Shown one piece after another: positions 20,750 through 30,655 of a stretch of DNA of 64,000 nucleotides; position 1 is the first letter of the stretch; each line of letters starts with the position of its first letter. Source of the DNA: Ascochyta rabiei (taxonomy: Eukaryota; Ascomycota; Dothideomycetes; Pleosporales; Didymellaceae); NCBI RefSeq assembly GCF_004011695.2, contig NC_082419.1, positions 1,116,001 to 1,180,000 of the forward strand, read 5' to 3'. Both the position numbers and the translations under genes were made by a program. The notes below the pieces were generated by a model that made no database searches, was not told the origin of the DNA, and worked only from the letters and a program-made list of their open reading frames with translations.

Positions 20750-20929
20750 CGGGGCTGTTTTTTTTTACCGTGTGAGTCGAGTCGCACGATGCGATGTGAA
20801 GCGGTAGGATAGGATTGGATAGGACTAGATAGGATTAGATAGGACAGGCCCGGCCAGACCAGGATAGGGATCGAATAGACAGCATCACCGTTCTTCTTCT
20901 TCTGAGCTTGCTTGACTTGGATTGCTCGC

Positions 20930-22626
20930 CTATTCGACTCGGTCCATCTGAACTACGATAGACTCGACACCATCATTCGTCTTCCTCTTGCGAACCGGAG
21001 AACCCGTGTAGACGTTGCTGTCCGTCTGAGACCTCATCATCGGTGGTCGCCTCATGCCACTGGGCAGATCGAAAGGGCTCGCCTGATGGTGAGAGGACCC
21101 AAAGATGCCGACTTGCTTGGCACCAGGCGTCGCGACTGCGTTGGCCGACTCGTGGGAGGGCCGTGGTTGCGCAAGTGGATCGGTCAGAAACAGGGTCAGA
21201 AACTGCTCAACCAGGTCGCGCATTCGGTCTGGCTGAGCGTGCAACGGCTTTTCTGTCATGTGCTTTCTCTGTGCCAGGGTCAATATGAATGCAAGAGCAA
21301 CTGGTGTAGGCATCACAAACCAAAGCCAGGGCCGCTCCTTTGTAAGTCTGGTGGTAGATCAACTTGAATTCCTCATCCTTGTCCACATCCTCTGCTGTGG
21401 CCTCATCGGCCGTGGGCTGGCTCTCGTTCAGTCCAGGGGCCGTAGATGTTCGACGCGACTTTGTCTTTTTTCGCTGCTGCAAGCCGTGCATGCGCATGGC
21501 GGCCATGACCACCTTGGTGAGTGCCTCCTTGTTTCTCGATTCTGTGGTGGGCTCGTCTGATTGCAGGGAAACTGTGTCGACGCGTGAGAGATTCGAACGC
21601 CTGCCTTGCGTGTCTGCCGCATCTTTCCCTTTGCGGCTGAGCGGTCTGATATCCGAAGTGATACTGGGCGACCGTGATAGCTGTCGCGACGATGGGCGAG
21701 GCAGGGCGCTCTGCGCAGACGGAGGCCGAGAGTCTGTCAGAGGGGATGCGTTGGCGTCGAATGATATTGACTTTCGGTGAGCGTATGGGCGTTGCAATTC
21801 AGTTCCGCGAGCAGCGGCGGCAGCAACGCTTTCCCCGCCCTTGACTCTAGCTTTCCTCTTCGCAGCCGTGGCTTCTTCGAAGAGATCACGTTTGCGTTTG
21901 GGCGAGTTCGGTGCAGGTGGTGCGTTGGTAAGCGGGGGCAAGAAGTGAGCCTCGATCTCGTCCTGCGGGTCGACGGGGTTCAGAGACGAGGGTGAAGGCC
22001 GTGGTAGAATCGAGGCGGCTGCGTGGCTTTGTACAAGGTCGGCAGATAGAGGCAGAGCGTGCACTCGAAGCTCAGGCAAGAGCGCTAGCTGCGCGTCAGG
22101 GATGTCTTACGAGGAGGATGGTGTGGGCAGACCTTGGCCGGCCGAGGCGGCAGCAATGGTTCCGTACAGGAGAATCTCGGTGACGCGGGGCTTGTGTGCT
22201 TCCTCTGCCTGGCTCTCCACTTGGACGAGGATGCCAATGGGTGACTGGGCCCTTGCCAAGGTCCACCACTCATGTGCAGTGTCATTGCTGGGTGTGGTAG
22301 TTGACGGTGCCGGTGCCGGTGCAGGTGCAGGTGCAGGTGCAGGCTGACTGAGCAGCAACGACTCGAACCACGCCTCGGAGGCGTCACTCGACGTCCACAC
22401 GTCGTAGCTGGGCCCTGCAGCGAGATAGAGCGGGATCTTGGCCGCGTCGACCGTCGCGAGATAGCGCAGCGAGGCCGCGGGAATGCCTGGCGAGGACGTG
22501 ACGTGCTGCGAGGAGAAGCCAACGTCTGTCGTGTGTCAGCGCAAGCAGTGGCCGAGGAAACGCATTCGTACCCCGGATCGACTGGCCGTCAGGAAGCACA
22601 ATGTCACCGCGCCAGACGTCGGTCAT
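20930..22626 (-). CDS. SLD7: SLD7-like replication factor, frame interrupted by one TAA
   Basis: Exons 22626-22572, 22525-21321 and 21268-20930 form one frame of 532 residues plus an internal TAA at 22109-22107. The N-terminal part reads MTDVWRGDIVLPDGQSIRD and VGFSSQHV, and the C-terminal part holds the SLD7-type helical segment (NKEALTKVVMAAMRMHGL, then FKLIYHQTYKGAALALRKHM across the last intron). In yeast Sld7 partners Sld3 at replication origins. The middle is basic and Ser-rich. The stop lies between conserved blocks (EILLYG before, LPELRVHALPL after), and both sides share the same frame. A GTAAGA donor and a CTGAC...CAG acceptor flank it, but that 22-bp interval is too short for an intron and would shift frame. 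The alternatives are a 69-bp intron with a weak GTCTGC donor, a nonsense mutation or a sequence error. Family assignment is probable, not certain. Confidence 0.62.
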
Positions 22627-24316
22627 GGTGGTGTTGGTGTTCCCCAGACGCCGTCTTCGCCATGACGCGCCATTTCGCGCTGGTAAAACGCGTCTGCACG
22701 TGTTGCACCACTGCTGCACTGCCACACCCATGCCCATACCCATTGCACAGAATGTCGTGGCTCGCTCACCCATGTTCCTGCACGCTCTCTAGTCAGCGAC
22801 GTCAATAGGTACATGTGCGTTACACGTGACTGCACGCACGAGGCAGCATTCTCAGTCTCTGCTTGCAGCCGCGGTGCAATTCCCAGTCACCAGGAACTCG
22901 ACTCGTAGTCACCAGAAACTCGACTCGTAGTCACCAGAAACTCGACTCGTAGTCACCAGAAACTCGACTCCTAATCGTTCCCGCCGCGTCGTAACCAAAC
23001 TCGGGCGAGGCTTGAGAAAGAGTGATGGCGGGTGTTTCATTCGGCAGGCAACCTCTCGCTAAGCGGCGGCAAGCTTCGAGGCATCGTACCACCACCAAGA
23101 AGACTATTGCTTCATCTAGCGAAGTCTGCGTGGAAACACCCACCAGATTATTGGAAGAGGACCCTGAGTAGCCTTGCAACTCCTGTCAGTCAGCCGTAGC
23201 GCGCGTGAGCCCTGAAAAAGGGTCACCAACGGGGAGAGAAAGCCTTTCCCTGAGGGCCGAGCCATCCACTCCGTCCAAGCTCGACCGAAACAACCTGTCT
23301 TGTACATATCCTGCGATCGGCCAGTTCGTACATTTTCACCAACGACCGTGGCCAGGCCTGGGCGCAACGGATGCGCACTCGAAAGCCCTCGCAGACCCAA
23401 GGCTACGGAATCTTGGAGAGTCAGGCCCCAGCTATCACGCAGGTCACCCGGATGCGTTAAACTCCAAGTAGCCTACTCTACGCCTAGCGAGAGCTTCTTC
23501 CTCGTCTAAAGCGCCTGGCGCAGGGATTAGCATGCGCGGGGTCGTAACCATCGCCGTTTGAGCTCGACCTCGACGCTCGCTCACCAAACTTAACAACGCT
23601 CGAAACAAGATCTTCCACGCTTTCTTTAGAAGTGCTTTGTTTCCAATCAGTGGCGCTCAGGTACCAGGCAGTCGCTTCCAACGCTGATTCGTTCTATCGG
23701 GAACCACAGCGACGCCTCCCGCTACATGGCTAGGTTGAGGTGGAGGTTGACTGGGCGTGTGGAATCATCATGTGTCAGCCTCGTGGCAGCTGCTGCGCTT
23801 CGTGCTCCTACCGACTGGGAAGAAGCGCAGGTCTGCATGTGTGACCCAGAAACTTGGCCTCGACTGTCCCGCAACTTGTCGTCAATTCACGATGCTGTTG
23901 CTGCTCTATCACACTGCAGTGTCGGCATGATCGACTACCTGTCAGACTGCACAGAGCTGTTGCTCGAGCTTGCCACAACTCCGTGCTCCACAGTAGTGAA
24001 GAGCTCGAGCCAGTGCCCTCGTCATCTGCTACACCATACTAGCGGCTGGCAGGTCTATTTCAGCGCTTTTCGACACATCGGGCATGGTGCCTGGGTTGGG
24101 AGGAACCTACGCTCGTGTCGAATCTCCACCGATTACTTCCAATTTTGGCCACTCTGCCTGAGTATGCGTTGTGGCAGCTAAAGATATAAAGCAATGCATT
24201 CGTTGCCCTCGAAACCACATCATCGTCGCTCCACAGTCGTTCACTTTTCCAGTTTCCTTCCATATCCCACGCATCACTTTCATTCAAGAAGATCTGATCA
24301 TCCTCTACTTCACATA
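22627..24316. other. Divergent intergenic region between SLD7-like and peroxidase genes
   Basis: 1.69 kb without a supported gene. Apart from the 22-bp array at 22886-22973, only short overlapping frames occur; the longest, 23726-24181, shows no family resemblance. It must contain both promoters. A TATAAA-like word (GATATAAAG) at about 24182-24190 lies 127-135 bp before the peroxidase start and is a plausible TATA box. Confidence 0.45.
22886..22973. repeat. 22-bp tandem repeat, four copies
   Basis: Unit GTCACCAGAAACTCGACTCG(TA) starts at 22886, 22908, 22930 and 22952. The first and last copies each carry one change. Non-coding, upstream of the SLD7-like start. Confidence 0.9.
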
Positions 24317-25329
24317 ATGTATGTCTCGAACATCTTCGCCACCGCGCTGGCGGCCACCAGCACTGCGCAAGCCTTCAACATCAAAGAGGAAGCCTACAAC
24401 GCTGGCCAGGTCTCCAAGCGCACACTTGGAAATATATTTGGTACTCTTTCCGGACTCCTCGGAATCAACAAGGCATCAGAGAGCTGCCCTGCCGTCTGGA
24501 GCCAGATCTCCACCCAACTCACCGCACAGTTCCTGGCAGACGGTCAGTGCACAGATGCCGCTCGCGCCGCCATCCGTTCCTCTTTCCACGACTGCTTCAA
24601 CGGCGCTTGCGATGGGTCTCTGATCCTCGCCGATGAATGCTCCAACGTGGAGAACAGAGGCCTCGAGCGTCTCTGCGGCAACCTCAAGACTGTCCAGGCC
24701 AACACCGGTGTCGGCATGGCCGATCTCATCCAGTTTGCCGCTGCCCATGGCGTCAAGACGTGCCCTGGAGGCCCCACGATCCCCGTCAAGGTCGGTCGCA
24801 AGGACTCCAGCACTGCCAATGCCATGGGTGTCCTTCCCTCTGGCTTTGCCAACAGTGGCGATCTCATCCAGCTCTTCGGTAAGCACAGCACCACGAACCG
24901 CTTCTGTCTCCGTCGCAAACTAACCATTACCCAGCATCCAAGGGTTTCTCCCCCATCGACCTCGCCGCCCTGCTCGGCGCCCACACAGCCGCCAAGCAGC
25001 GCTTCACCGCGCCGGACAAGCCGCAGGAACTCGACTCGACCGTCGGCGTCTGGGACAACAAGTACTTCTCCGAGACCAAGAGCGGCAAGGCCCCCTTCAC
25101 GCTCCCCTCCGACAAGAGCGTCGCGCAGAACCCCCTCACCATGCTGCCCTTCACCACCTTCGCGCTCAGCAAGGGTGCCTGGGACGTCGCCTTTGTTGGC
25201 GCAATGCAGAAGATGAGCATGCTCGGCGTCGACCCCCGGGGTCTGATCGACTGCACCTCAGCCCTCCCCGGCGGCTCCAGGAAGCGCGATGTCAAGAGCA
25301 GCAACCTCTTCGACCGATTCAGGTTCTGA
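24317..25329 (+). CDS. Secreted class II-type heme peroxidase
   Basis: Predicted 318 residues from exons 24317-24878 and 24935-25329. An N-terminal signal peptide (about 1-19) is followed by a short propeptide ending in a Kex2-like KR near residue 36. The distal heme side is RSSFHDC (His about 91), next to a Ca-binding-like NGACDGSL segment. The proximal heme ligand is in LLGAHTAAKQ (His about 204). Several cysteines match the secreted fungal peroxidase fold. The family uses H2O2 to oxidise phenolics or Mn(II) outside the cell. Ascomycete members are distinct from basidiomycete lignin and manganese peroxidases, so the substrate is not assigned. The intron junction restores QLFASKGFSPIDLAALLGAH. 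The protein ends shortly after a PGGSRKR-type basic tail. Confidence 0.87.
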
Positions 25330-25889
25330 GAAACGAGCTCTGTTTGTCCGCTATCTAGCATTTCTTGCCGGGTTTTCTCTCTAGGGGCCAGCCGGGCCGG
25401 CCTTTTTTTTTTTACTTCTTCCGCACCCTTTTTCTTCTGAAACCGTCTTGCACGGTGGGTAGCCTCTTTTACATAATCACAAGCCGGTGACAATGCATGC
25501 CGGCGATAATGAAACCATCTTCCATCTTATATCATCGACTTGCAGCATCTTGAAGTGTGTGTTCCATAGGGTTCATCGCAGTGCTATTGCGTTGAACGGT
25601 GATACGAGATTGACAACTACAGAATAGGCTCAAGAGAGCTGAGAGCGAGTTCATTGTCTGTTGTACTACTTTGGTCGACAAGCAGGGCAAAGGACAAACC
25701 AGGGAAGCGCCCGTCCTGAACGAGGATCGAAGACCAAGGGTAGAACCGAGATTTCCATAGCCAGCGTTGTACAACACCGTGCTCGTTGGTCAAACGGAGG
25801 CAGACCGGTGTGCCATGCCGGGACGAGTCCTGCAAACTGCCTCAGCAGCAAGGTCATCAGCCAGCACGGAAGGATCGCGTGGTGTATGC
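25330..25889. other. Convergent 3' region between peroxidase and methyltransferase-like genes
   Basis: 560 bp holding the two 3' ends. A T-rich run at 25405-25416 follows the peroxidase stop. Nothing else is recognised. Confidence 0.4.
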
Positions 25890-26447
25890 TCATGGAGGGG
25901 CACGATTTGCCGTGGCAATCAGCTCCCATGGCTTGCCGCCAACTGCGTCAGCGCTCTGTATGTGCACCTTCCAGTCTGGTGTGAAGCAGCGCGCATAGTC
26001 GTCCCAGTCCGCCTGTGGGCCTATCCAGACAATCACGTGCACACGCCGACTCTCGCTCACGCGGCCATGCGCTGCCAGGTACTCGTCCACCAGCCCAACG
26101 CGGCGCGGATAGACGAACAGCCAGGCCGAGGCTTCCGCAGCGAGCGGCTCGAGAAACCGCGTGCCATGGACGATGCGGTGGCGGGCGGCGGGCAGGTACG
26201 TGTTCGGGCTCGGCTCGACCTCGACGCCGACGATGCGGGCGTGGTACGGTGCGGCAGCGAGGTGCGCCTCGAGCAGGCCGAAGCCACTGCCGATGGAGAG
26301 CGTCAGGGCGGGCGCAGGCGGAAGGAGCGAGTGGACGTGGGCGACGAGGGGCTTGCTGAGGGCGAGACAGCAGCCTGCGTAGAGCGTGGGCCTGTCTGTT
26401 AGCTGTGGCGGGGTCGGCGTGTCTTCTACACCATCGCCGTGCACCAT
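25890..26447 (-). CDS. Small SAM-methyltransferase-like protein
   Basis: 185 residues in a single exon. A glycine-rich loop SIGSGFGLLE (about 51-60), followed about 16 residues later by an acidic turn (VGVEVEPS), has the pattern of motifs I and II of class I S-adenosylmethionine-dependent methyltransferases. Later beta-strand/helix alternation (WLFVYPRRVGLVDEYL, VHVIVWIGP) fits the rest of a Rossmann fold. There is no signal peptide or membrane segment. The substrate is unknown, and a non-catalytic relative is possible because the protein is short for the family. The ATG at 26447 has a purine at -3. It is divergent from PFF1 across a 437-bp spacer. Confidence 0.6.
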   Translation of the reverse strand: MVHGDGVEDTPTPPQLTDRPTLYAGCCLALSKPLVAHVHSLLPPAPALTLSIGSGFGLLEAHLAAAPYHARIVGVEVEPSPNTYLPAARHRIVHGTRFLEPLAAEASAWLFVYPRRVGLVDEYLAAHGRVSESRRVHVIVWIGPQADWDDYARCFTPDWKVHIQSADAVGGKPWELIATANRAPP

Positions 26448-26514
26448 GTCTACTGCCTGTCCCGTGAGGACATGTAGTCAGCAAGACGCGCACACAGCGT
26501 TGGTTGACAACTGC

Positions 26515-26668
26515 TGTGTGGATGTGGATGTGGATGTGGATGTGGATGTGGATGTGGATGTGGATGTGGATATGGATTTGTATTTGGATATGGATGTGGA
26601 TGTGGATATGGATGTGGATGTGGATATGGATGTGGATGTGGATATGGATGTGGATGTGGATATGGATA
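26515..26668. repeat. GATGTG hexamer array in a divergent promoter
   Basis: About 150 bp of GATGTG hexamers, with GATATG variants forming an 18-bp higher-order unit in the second half. It lies between the methyltransferase-like start (26447) and the PFF1 start (26885), so it sits in the shared promoter region and may alter nucleosome placement. Confidence 0.9.
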
Positions 26669-26884
26669 CTAGACCATGTTCTTGTAAATTGACGTTGACG
26701 TGGTTGACCATCACGTCACAGCTTGCATCCATGCCTCACGCTAGCTTCACCCCGCAGCTACCACCTCCAAATCTACGCCAACCATCACGCGCCGCCATAA
26801 GCCACCACCCTCTCAAGCTTCGCTCACAAGAAAGCTGGAGCTGGCAGAGCTCGTGCAGGTCTCATTGCACCCCCACCGTGCGAC

Positions 26885-29803
26885 ATGGCTCGCTACAACC
26901 CTTTCTCATTCACCCCCGGGCCTGTCGTCTTCTTCACCACCGCAACCTACATAGCCCTGTTCGCTGCCTTGTTGATCGTCCATCTCAGAGTGCCCGACTA
27001 CCCGTCCAAGACACCCCAGGGCACAAACCTCACGGAAGCTTGGAATGACCTCCAGCACATCACCCGCCACTTTCATCCCTACAACAGCCGTGCCAACGAC
27101 CATGTTCGCGACTACCTTCTGGCACGCGTCAAGCATGTCATAGCCTCCCAGCACCTGAGCAGCCATGATGTCGATATCATAGACGACAACGTCTCCAATG
27201 CAACCTTCTCGTCCAGCAACACCACCGTCTACTTTGAGGGAACCAACATCATCGTCGCCATCCGTGGATCCGAAGATGATGAACCCTTCTACGCCCCCAA
27301 CCAGACTGCATTGACAACCACCCGCCGCCCAGACAACGGCGGAGTGCTCGTCAACGCTCACTACGACTCGGTCAGCAGTGGTTACGGCGCTACCGATGAC
27401 GGCGTGGGCGTGGTTTGTGTGCTGCAGCTTCTCTCCTACTTTACCCAAGAGCGCAACTGGCCCAAGCGCACAGTCCTCCTTCTACTGAACAACGGAGAGG
27501 AAGACTTTTTGAATGGAGCCAAGGCCTTCATGCGCCATCCAATCTCCCAAGTGCCCCACACCTTTCTGAACCTCGAAGGTGCCGGCGCAGGCGGCAGAGC
27601 GACTCTATTCCGCAGCACTGACACAGAAGTGACAAAGTACTATGGCGCTTCCAAGCATCCTTTCGGCACCGTTATCAGCGGCGATGGCTTCAAAAAAGGT
27701 CTCATCCGGAGCGAGACGGACTACAAGGTCTTTTACAGCGAGCTTGGACTTCGTGGTCTGGACGTTGCTTTTATGGAACCCAGGGCAAGGTACCACACGG
27801 TCGAGGATTCCACGCGCGAGACTTCGCTCAACTCTGTATGGCACATGCTCTCCGCTTCCATAGCCACCGTCTCTGGCTTGGCTTCGGACACCAGCGACAA
27901 ATTCACCGGCAGCGAAGAGACGCGTGAAGATGGCAAGGTGGATGCCGGCATGGGCACAGATGCAGTGTGGTTTGATTTGCTCGGTCAGGTCTTCGTTGTA
28001 TTCCGCCTGCATACCTTCTTCGCCCTCTGCGTGACATTGCTGGTCGTGGCCCCCCTCACGCTCATCGGCCTGACAGTCGGCCTCAGCAAGGCCGACAAAA
28101 ACTACCTGTTTGCTCGAAAAGCCTACGTTCACTCGTCGGACGATGACGAACCTGTCTATTTGTATGGCTGGCGAGGTTTCTTCCGTCTTCCCATCGTCTT
28201 TGCCGTTGCAACAGCCGCCGTCGTTGGGCTTGCGTACCTCGTGGTTCGCGTAAATCCACTCATCGTCTACAGCAGTCCCTATGCTGTTTGGAGGTACGTC
28301 ATCAGACCCTTGTCTACTTACACCACTAACTTTTTTTTTTGCAGCATGATGATCTCGACATGGATCTCGTTCGCTTGGTTCTTCTCGCGCGGAGCCAGCG
28401 CAATGCGGCCCTCTGCGCTCCAGCGCATCTACGGTCTGATCTGGCTCTTCGTGGGAAGCTTCATTCTCCTCGCGTTTGTCACTGCGCTCGCGCAAAATTA
28501 CCAATTAGCTGGCGGCTACTGGGCATTGTTCTACTTTGCTGCCGTGTTCGCTGCCCTGCTGCTGTCTTATCTGGAACTCTTCTTTGCACCCAAAAAATCA
28601 GCCTATGCACAACACTCGGGTCTTCTCGACGAGGACGCCCTGCCTGCCAGTCGACCGCTCACTGGTAATAGCGCCTCACGCCCCGAAGATCACTCGCTTC
28701 CTGATGACGAGGCCACCGAAACAACTTCTCTTCTGCGTGGTGATCAACGAAGCTTTGCAAGGGCAAGGCATGGCAGTAGGCGGGGATCATCGAGCGAAGA
28801 AGAAGAGCCTCGGCCGTTGGATCTCGGACATCCGTTCCCTGGGGAACAGGAATGGAGCGGAAAGCTGCCAAGCTGGATTTGGGTTGTACAGTTTCTGCTC
28901 CTTGTGCCGATTACCGTTCTCCTGGTCGGCCAAATTGCGTTGCTCTTAACGTCGGCTCTCTACCAGACGCCGTCAGATGGAAACTCGTCACTCTTCATTT
29001 ACCTGTCTTTCGCCGCGCTCACCACTCTGCTGATCGCGCCGGCCGGACCCTTTGCTCATCGAATCACCTACCACATCCCCACCTTCTTGTTCTTGGTCTG
29101 CGTGGGGACTGTTGTTTACAACCTCGTGGCGTTCCCGTTTAGCAGGGAACACCGCTTAAAAGTCTACTTTGTCCAACGAGTCAACCTTGAGACGGGTGTG
29201 AACACGGTATCCCTGACTGGTGTGGATGGCTATGTCCAGCAAGTCATTGGGCAGCTGCCGAGTGCGCAGGGGCAGAACGTCCACTGCTCCACACCTGACG
29301 TTGCGACACGCAAAGAGTTGAGGAGCTGCGAGTGGGAAGGACTGCCAGCCAGGGTGGTTGCCGATGCATCGCCGTACAGCAACAAAACACACCCCAACAG
29401 CTGGCTTGACTACACGATTACGAAGAGTAACAAGACCAACGAAGCAACGATTCGTGTTGTAGGGCAGAATACGCGTGCATGTCGTGTTCTGTTTGACACG
29501 TCGATCCGGGATCTGGCGGTTGCCGGGGGCGTCTCAGATCCCCGCTTCAAACGCACCGGCGAGCACGGCTCCCGCGAGGTGCGCCTCTGGCACCGCGAGT
29601 GGTCGCAGCCTTGGAATGTGAGCGTTTCGTGGGACGCTAAGGAAAAATCGAAGCTTTCTGGAAAAGTGGTGTGCCTCTGGTCGGATGCGAATGCAGGCGA
29701 CATCCCTGCATTCGACGAGGTGCTACATTATCTGCCTGTTTGGGCCATCCCATCCAAGATCAGCGACGGGCTGGTGGAGGGCTACAAGCACTTCGAGATA
29801 TGA
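26885..29803 (+). CDS. PFF1: Vacuolar membrane M28 metalloprotease
   Basis: Predicted 955 residues from exons 26885-28293 and 28345-29803 with a 51-bp intron. The N-terminus has a membrane anchor followed by a lumenal M28 peptidase domain. Zinc-binding and catalytic motifs are HYDS (His about 159), GATDDG, NNGEED (about 202-207) and NLEGAGAGGR. The C-terminal half has several transmembrane helices and an acidic, Ser-rich loop (about residues 600-660), ending in a lumenal beta-rich domain. Yeast Pff1 is a multi-spanning vacuolar membrane zinc protease; its substrates are poorly known. Splicing joins VWS to MMISTWISFAWFF, the family pattern. The intron is a multiple of three without a stop, so unspliced message would encode 17 extra residues. 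Length matches the family. Confidence 0.9.
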   Translation: MARYNPFSFTPGPVVFFTTATYIALFAALLIVHLRVPDYPSKTPQGTNLTEAWNDLQHITRHFHPYNSRANDHVRDYLLARVKHVIASQHLSSHDVDIIDDNVSNATFSSSNTTVYFEGTNIIVAIRGSEDDEPFYAPNQTALTTTRRPDNGGVLVNAHYDSVSSGYGATDDGVGVVCVLQLLSYFTQERNWPKRTVLLLLNNGEEDFLNGAKAFMRHPISQVPHTFLNLEGAGAGGRATLFRSTDTEVTKYYGASKHPFGTVISGDGFKKGLIRSETDYKVFYSELGLRGLDVAFMEPRARYHTVEDSTRETSLNSVWHMLSASIATVSGLASDTSDKFTGSEETREDGKVDAGMGTDAVWFDLLGQVFVVFRLHTFFALCVTLLVVAPLTLIGLTVGLSKADKNYLFARKAYVHSSDDDEPVYLYGWRGFFRLPIVFAVATAAVVGLAYLVVRVNPLIVYSSPYAVWRYVIRPLSTYTTNFFFCSMMISTWISFAWFFSRGASAMRPSALQRIYGLIWLFVGSFILLAFVTALAQNYQLAGGYWALFYFAAVFAALLLSYLELFFAPKKSAYAQHSGLLDEDALPASRPLTGNSASRPEDHSLPDDEATETTSLLRGDQRSFARARHGSRRGSSSEEEEPRPLDLGHPFPGEQEWSGKLPSWIWVVQFLLLVPITVLLVGQIALLLTSALYQTPSDGNSSLFIYLSFAALTTLLIAPAGPFAHRITYHIPTFLFLVCVGTVVYNLVAFPFSREHRLKVYFVQRVNLETGVNTVSLTGVDGYVQQVIGQLPSAQGQNVHCSTPDVATRKELRSCEWEGLPARVVADASPYSNKTHPNSWLDYTITKSNKTNEATIRVVGQNTRACRVLFDTSIRDLAVAGGVSDPRFKRTGEHGSREVRLWHREWSQPWNVSVSWDAKEKSKLSGKVVCLWSDANAGDIPAFDEVLHYLPVWAIPSKISDGLVEGYKHFEI

Positions 29804-30655
29804 GGCCCGTCACGCGCTTGGGCGACAGGACGCCCAAGCTGTCAGTTATCCTTGTTGTCGCAAATTTTGTTTTGCTGCGATATCCTGACCGGAAGCATTT
29901 CAGCACGGCGTTTCTGGTCATTTGCTTCTTCAGGCGTCATTTGGTGCTTCATGCGTGCTTCGCATACCTTCAAATAATGCTTGCTCGCAGGCTTTCTGCC
30001 CTTTTGCATCGTCCCCCTCCCTTTCGGCGTTTGCCTCGCACTGCATATCTTACGATATGACACATGCATCCCCGTGCCCAACCTAATGGCAACGATTGAC
30101 ACAACCTGCCTTACCCCATAATGCCCTGAGTGTGTAACGATATCCAAGGCCATATACGATACCGCCCACTCGCAACCTACTCGGTAGCGATCAGTCTAAT
30201 CATCTTCTTGTCAGGCACCACTTTGTACGTAGTGGACGTCTTCTCCGGGTACCTGCAGCCAGGTGATCACGGCGCTACTCCCTTCGGTTTCTGGCGACCT
30301 CTTGTGCAACACCTCCAAAACGTCGGTGGGAAACCTGCAGGATCACGCTGCCAGAAGAGTTCTTCATAGCGGCGAGAAGACACGCGGATTCAGGCCTTTG
30401 TTTATCGCACTTGCAGACCGCCTCGCAACAGAAGTGCGCCATCTCTTGGAACATCCCTGGATAGCGCGGATACCCATTCATCAGTCCCTCACCGTACTTG
30501 TACTCGCAGCATCGCCGCTTCCCACCCGCCGGGTGTCTGGGTCTTGGGTAGCAAGACAACAAGCAGTGGTTGCAAATACGCTGCGCCCTCTTGCATTTGC
30601 CAGTTTCGTGGTTCAGGGGCGCCGCTCTGGTGATTGGCTGGCGGCAGCTTTAGTC
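29804..30655. other. Upstream region of the coiled-coil gene
   Basis: About 850 bp. The downstream frame is open from 30263, but this part shows no domain or repeat. An unrecognised 5' exon or longer N-terminus is possible. No other gene is seen. Confidence 0.4.

Noticed and set aside
22090..22110. 22-bp intron removing the SLD7 stop codon
   Set aside because: It is too short for spliceosomal removal and would shift the frame into an immediate TAG.
26504..26692. Open frames of Trp-Met or Asp-Val repeats
   Set aside because: They are simple translations of the GATGTG hexamer array in several frames, hence not genes.
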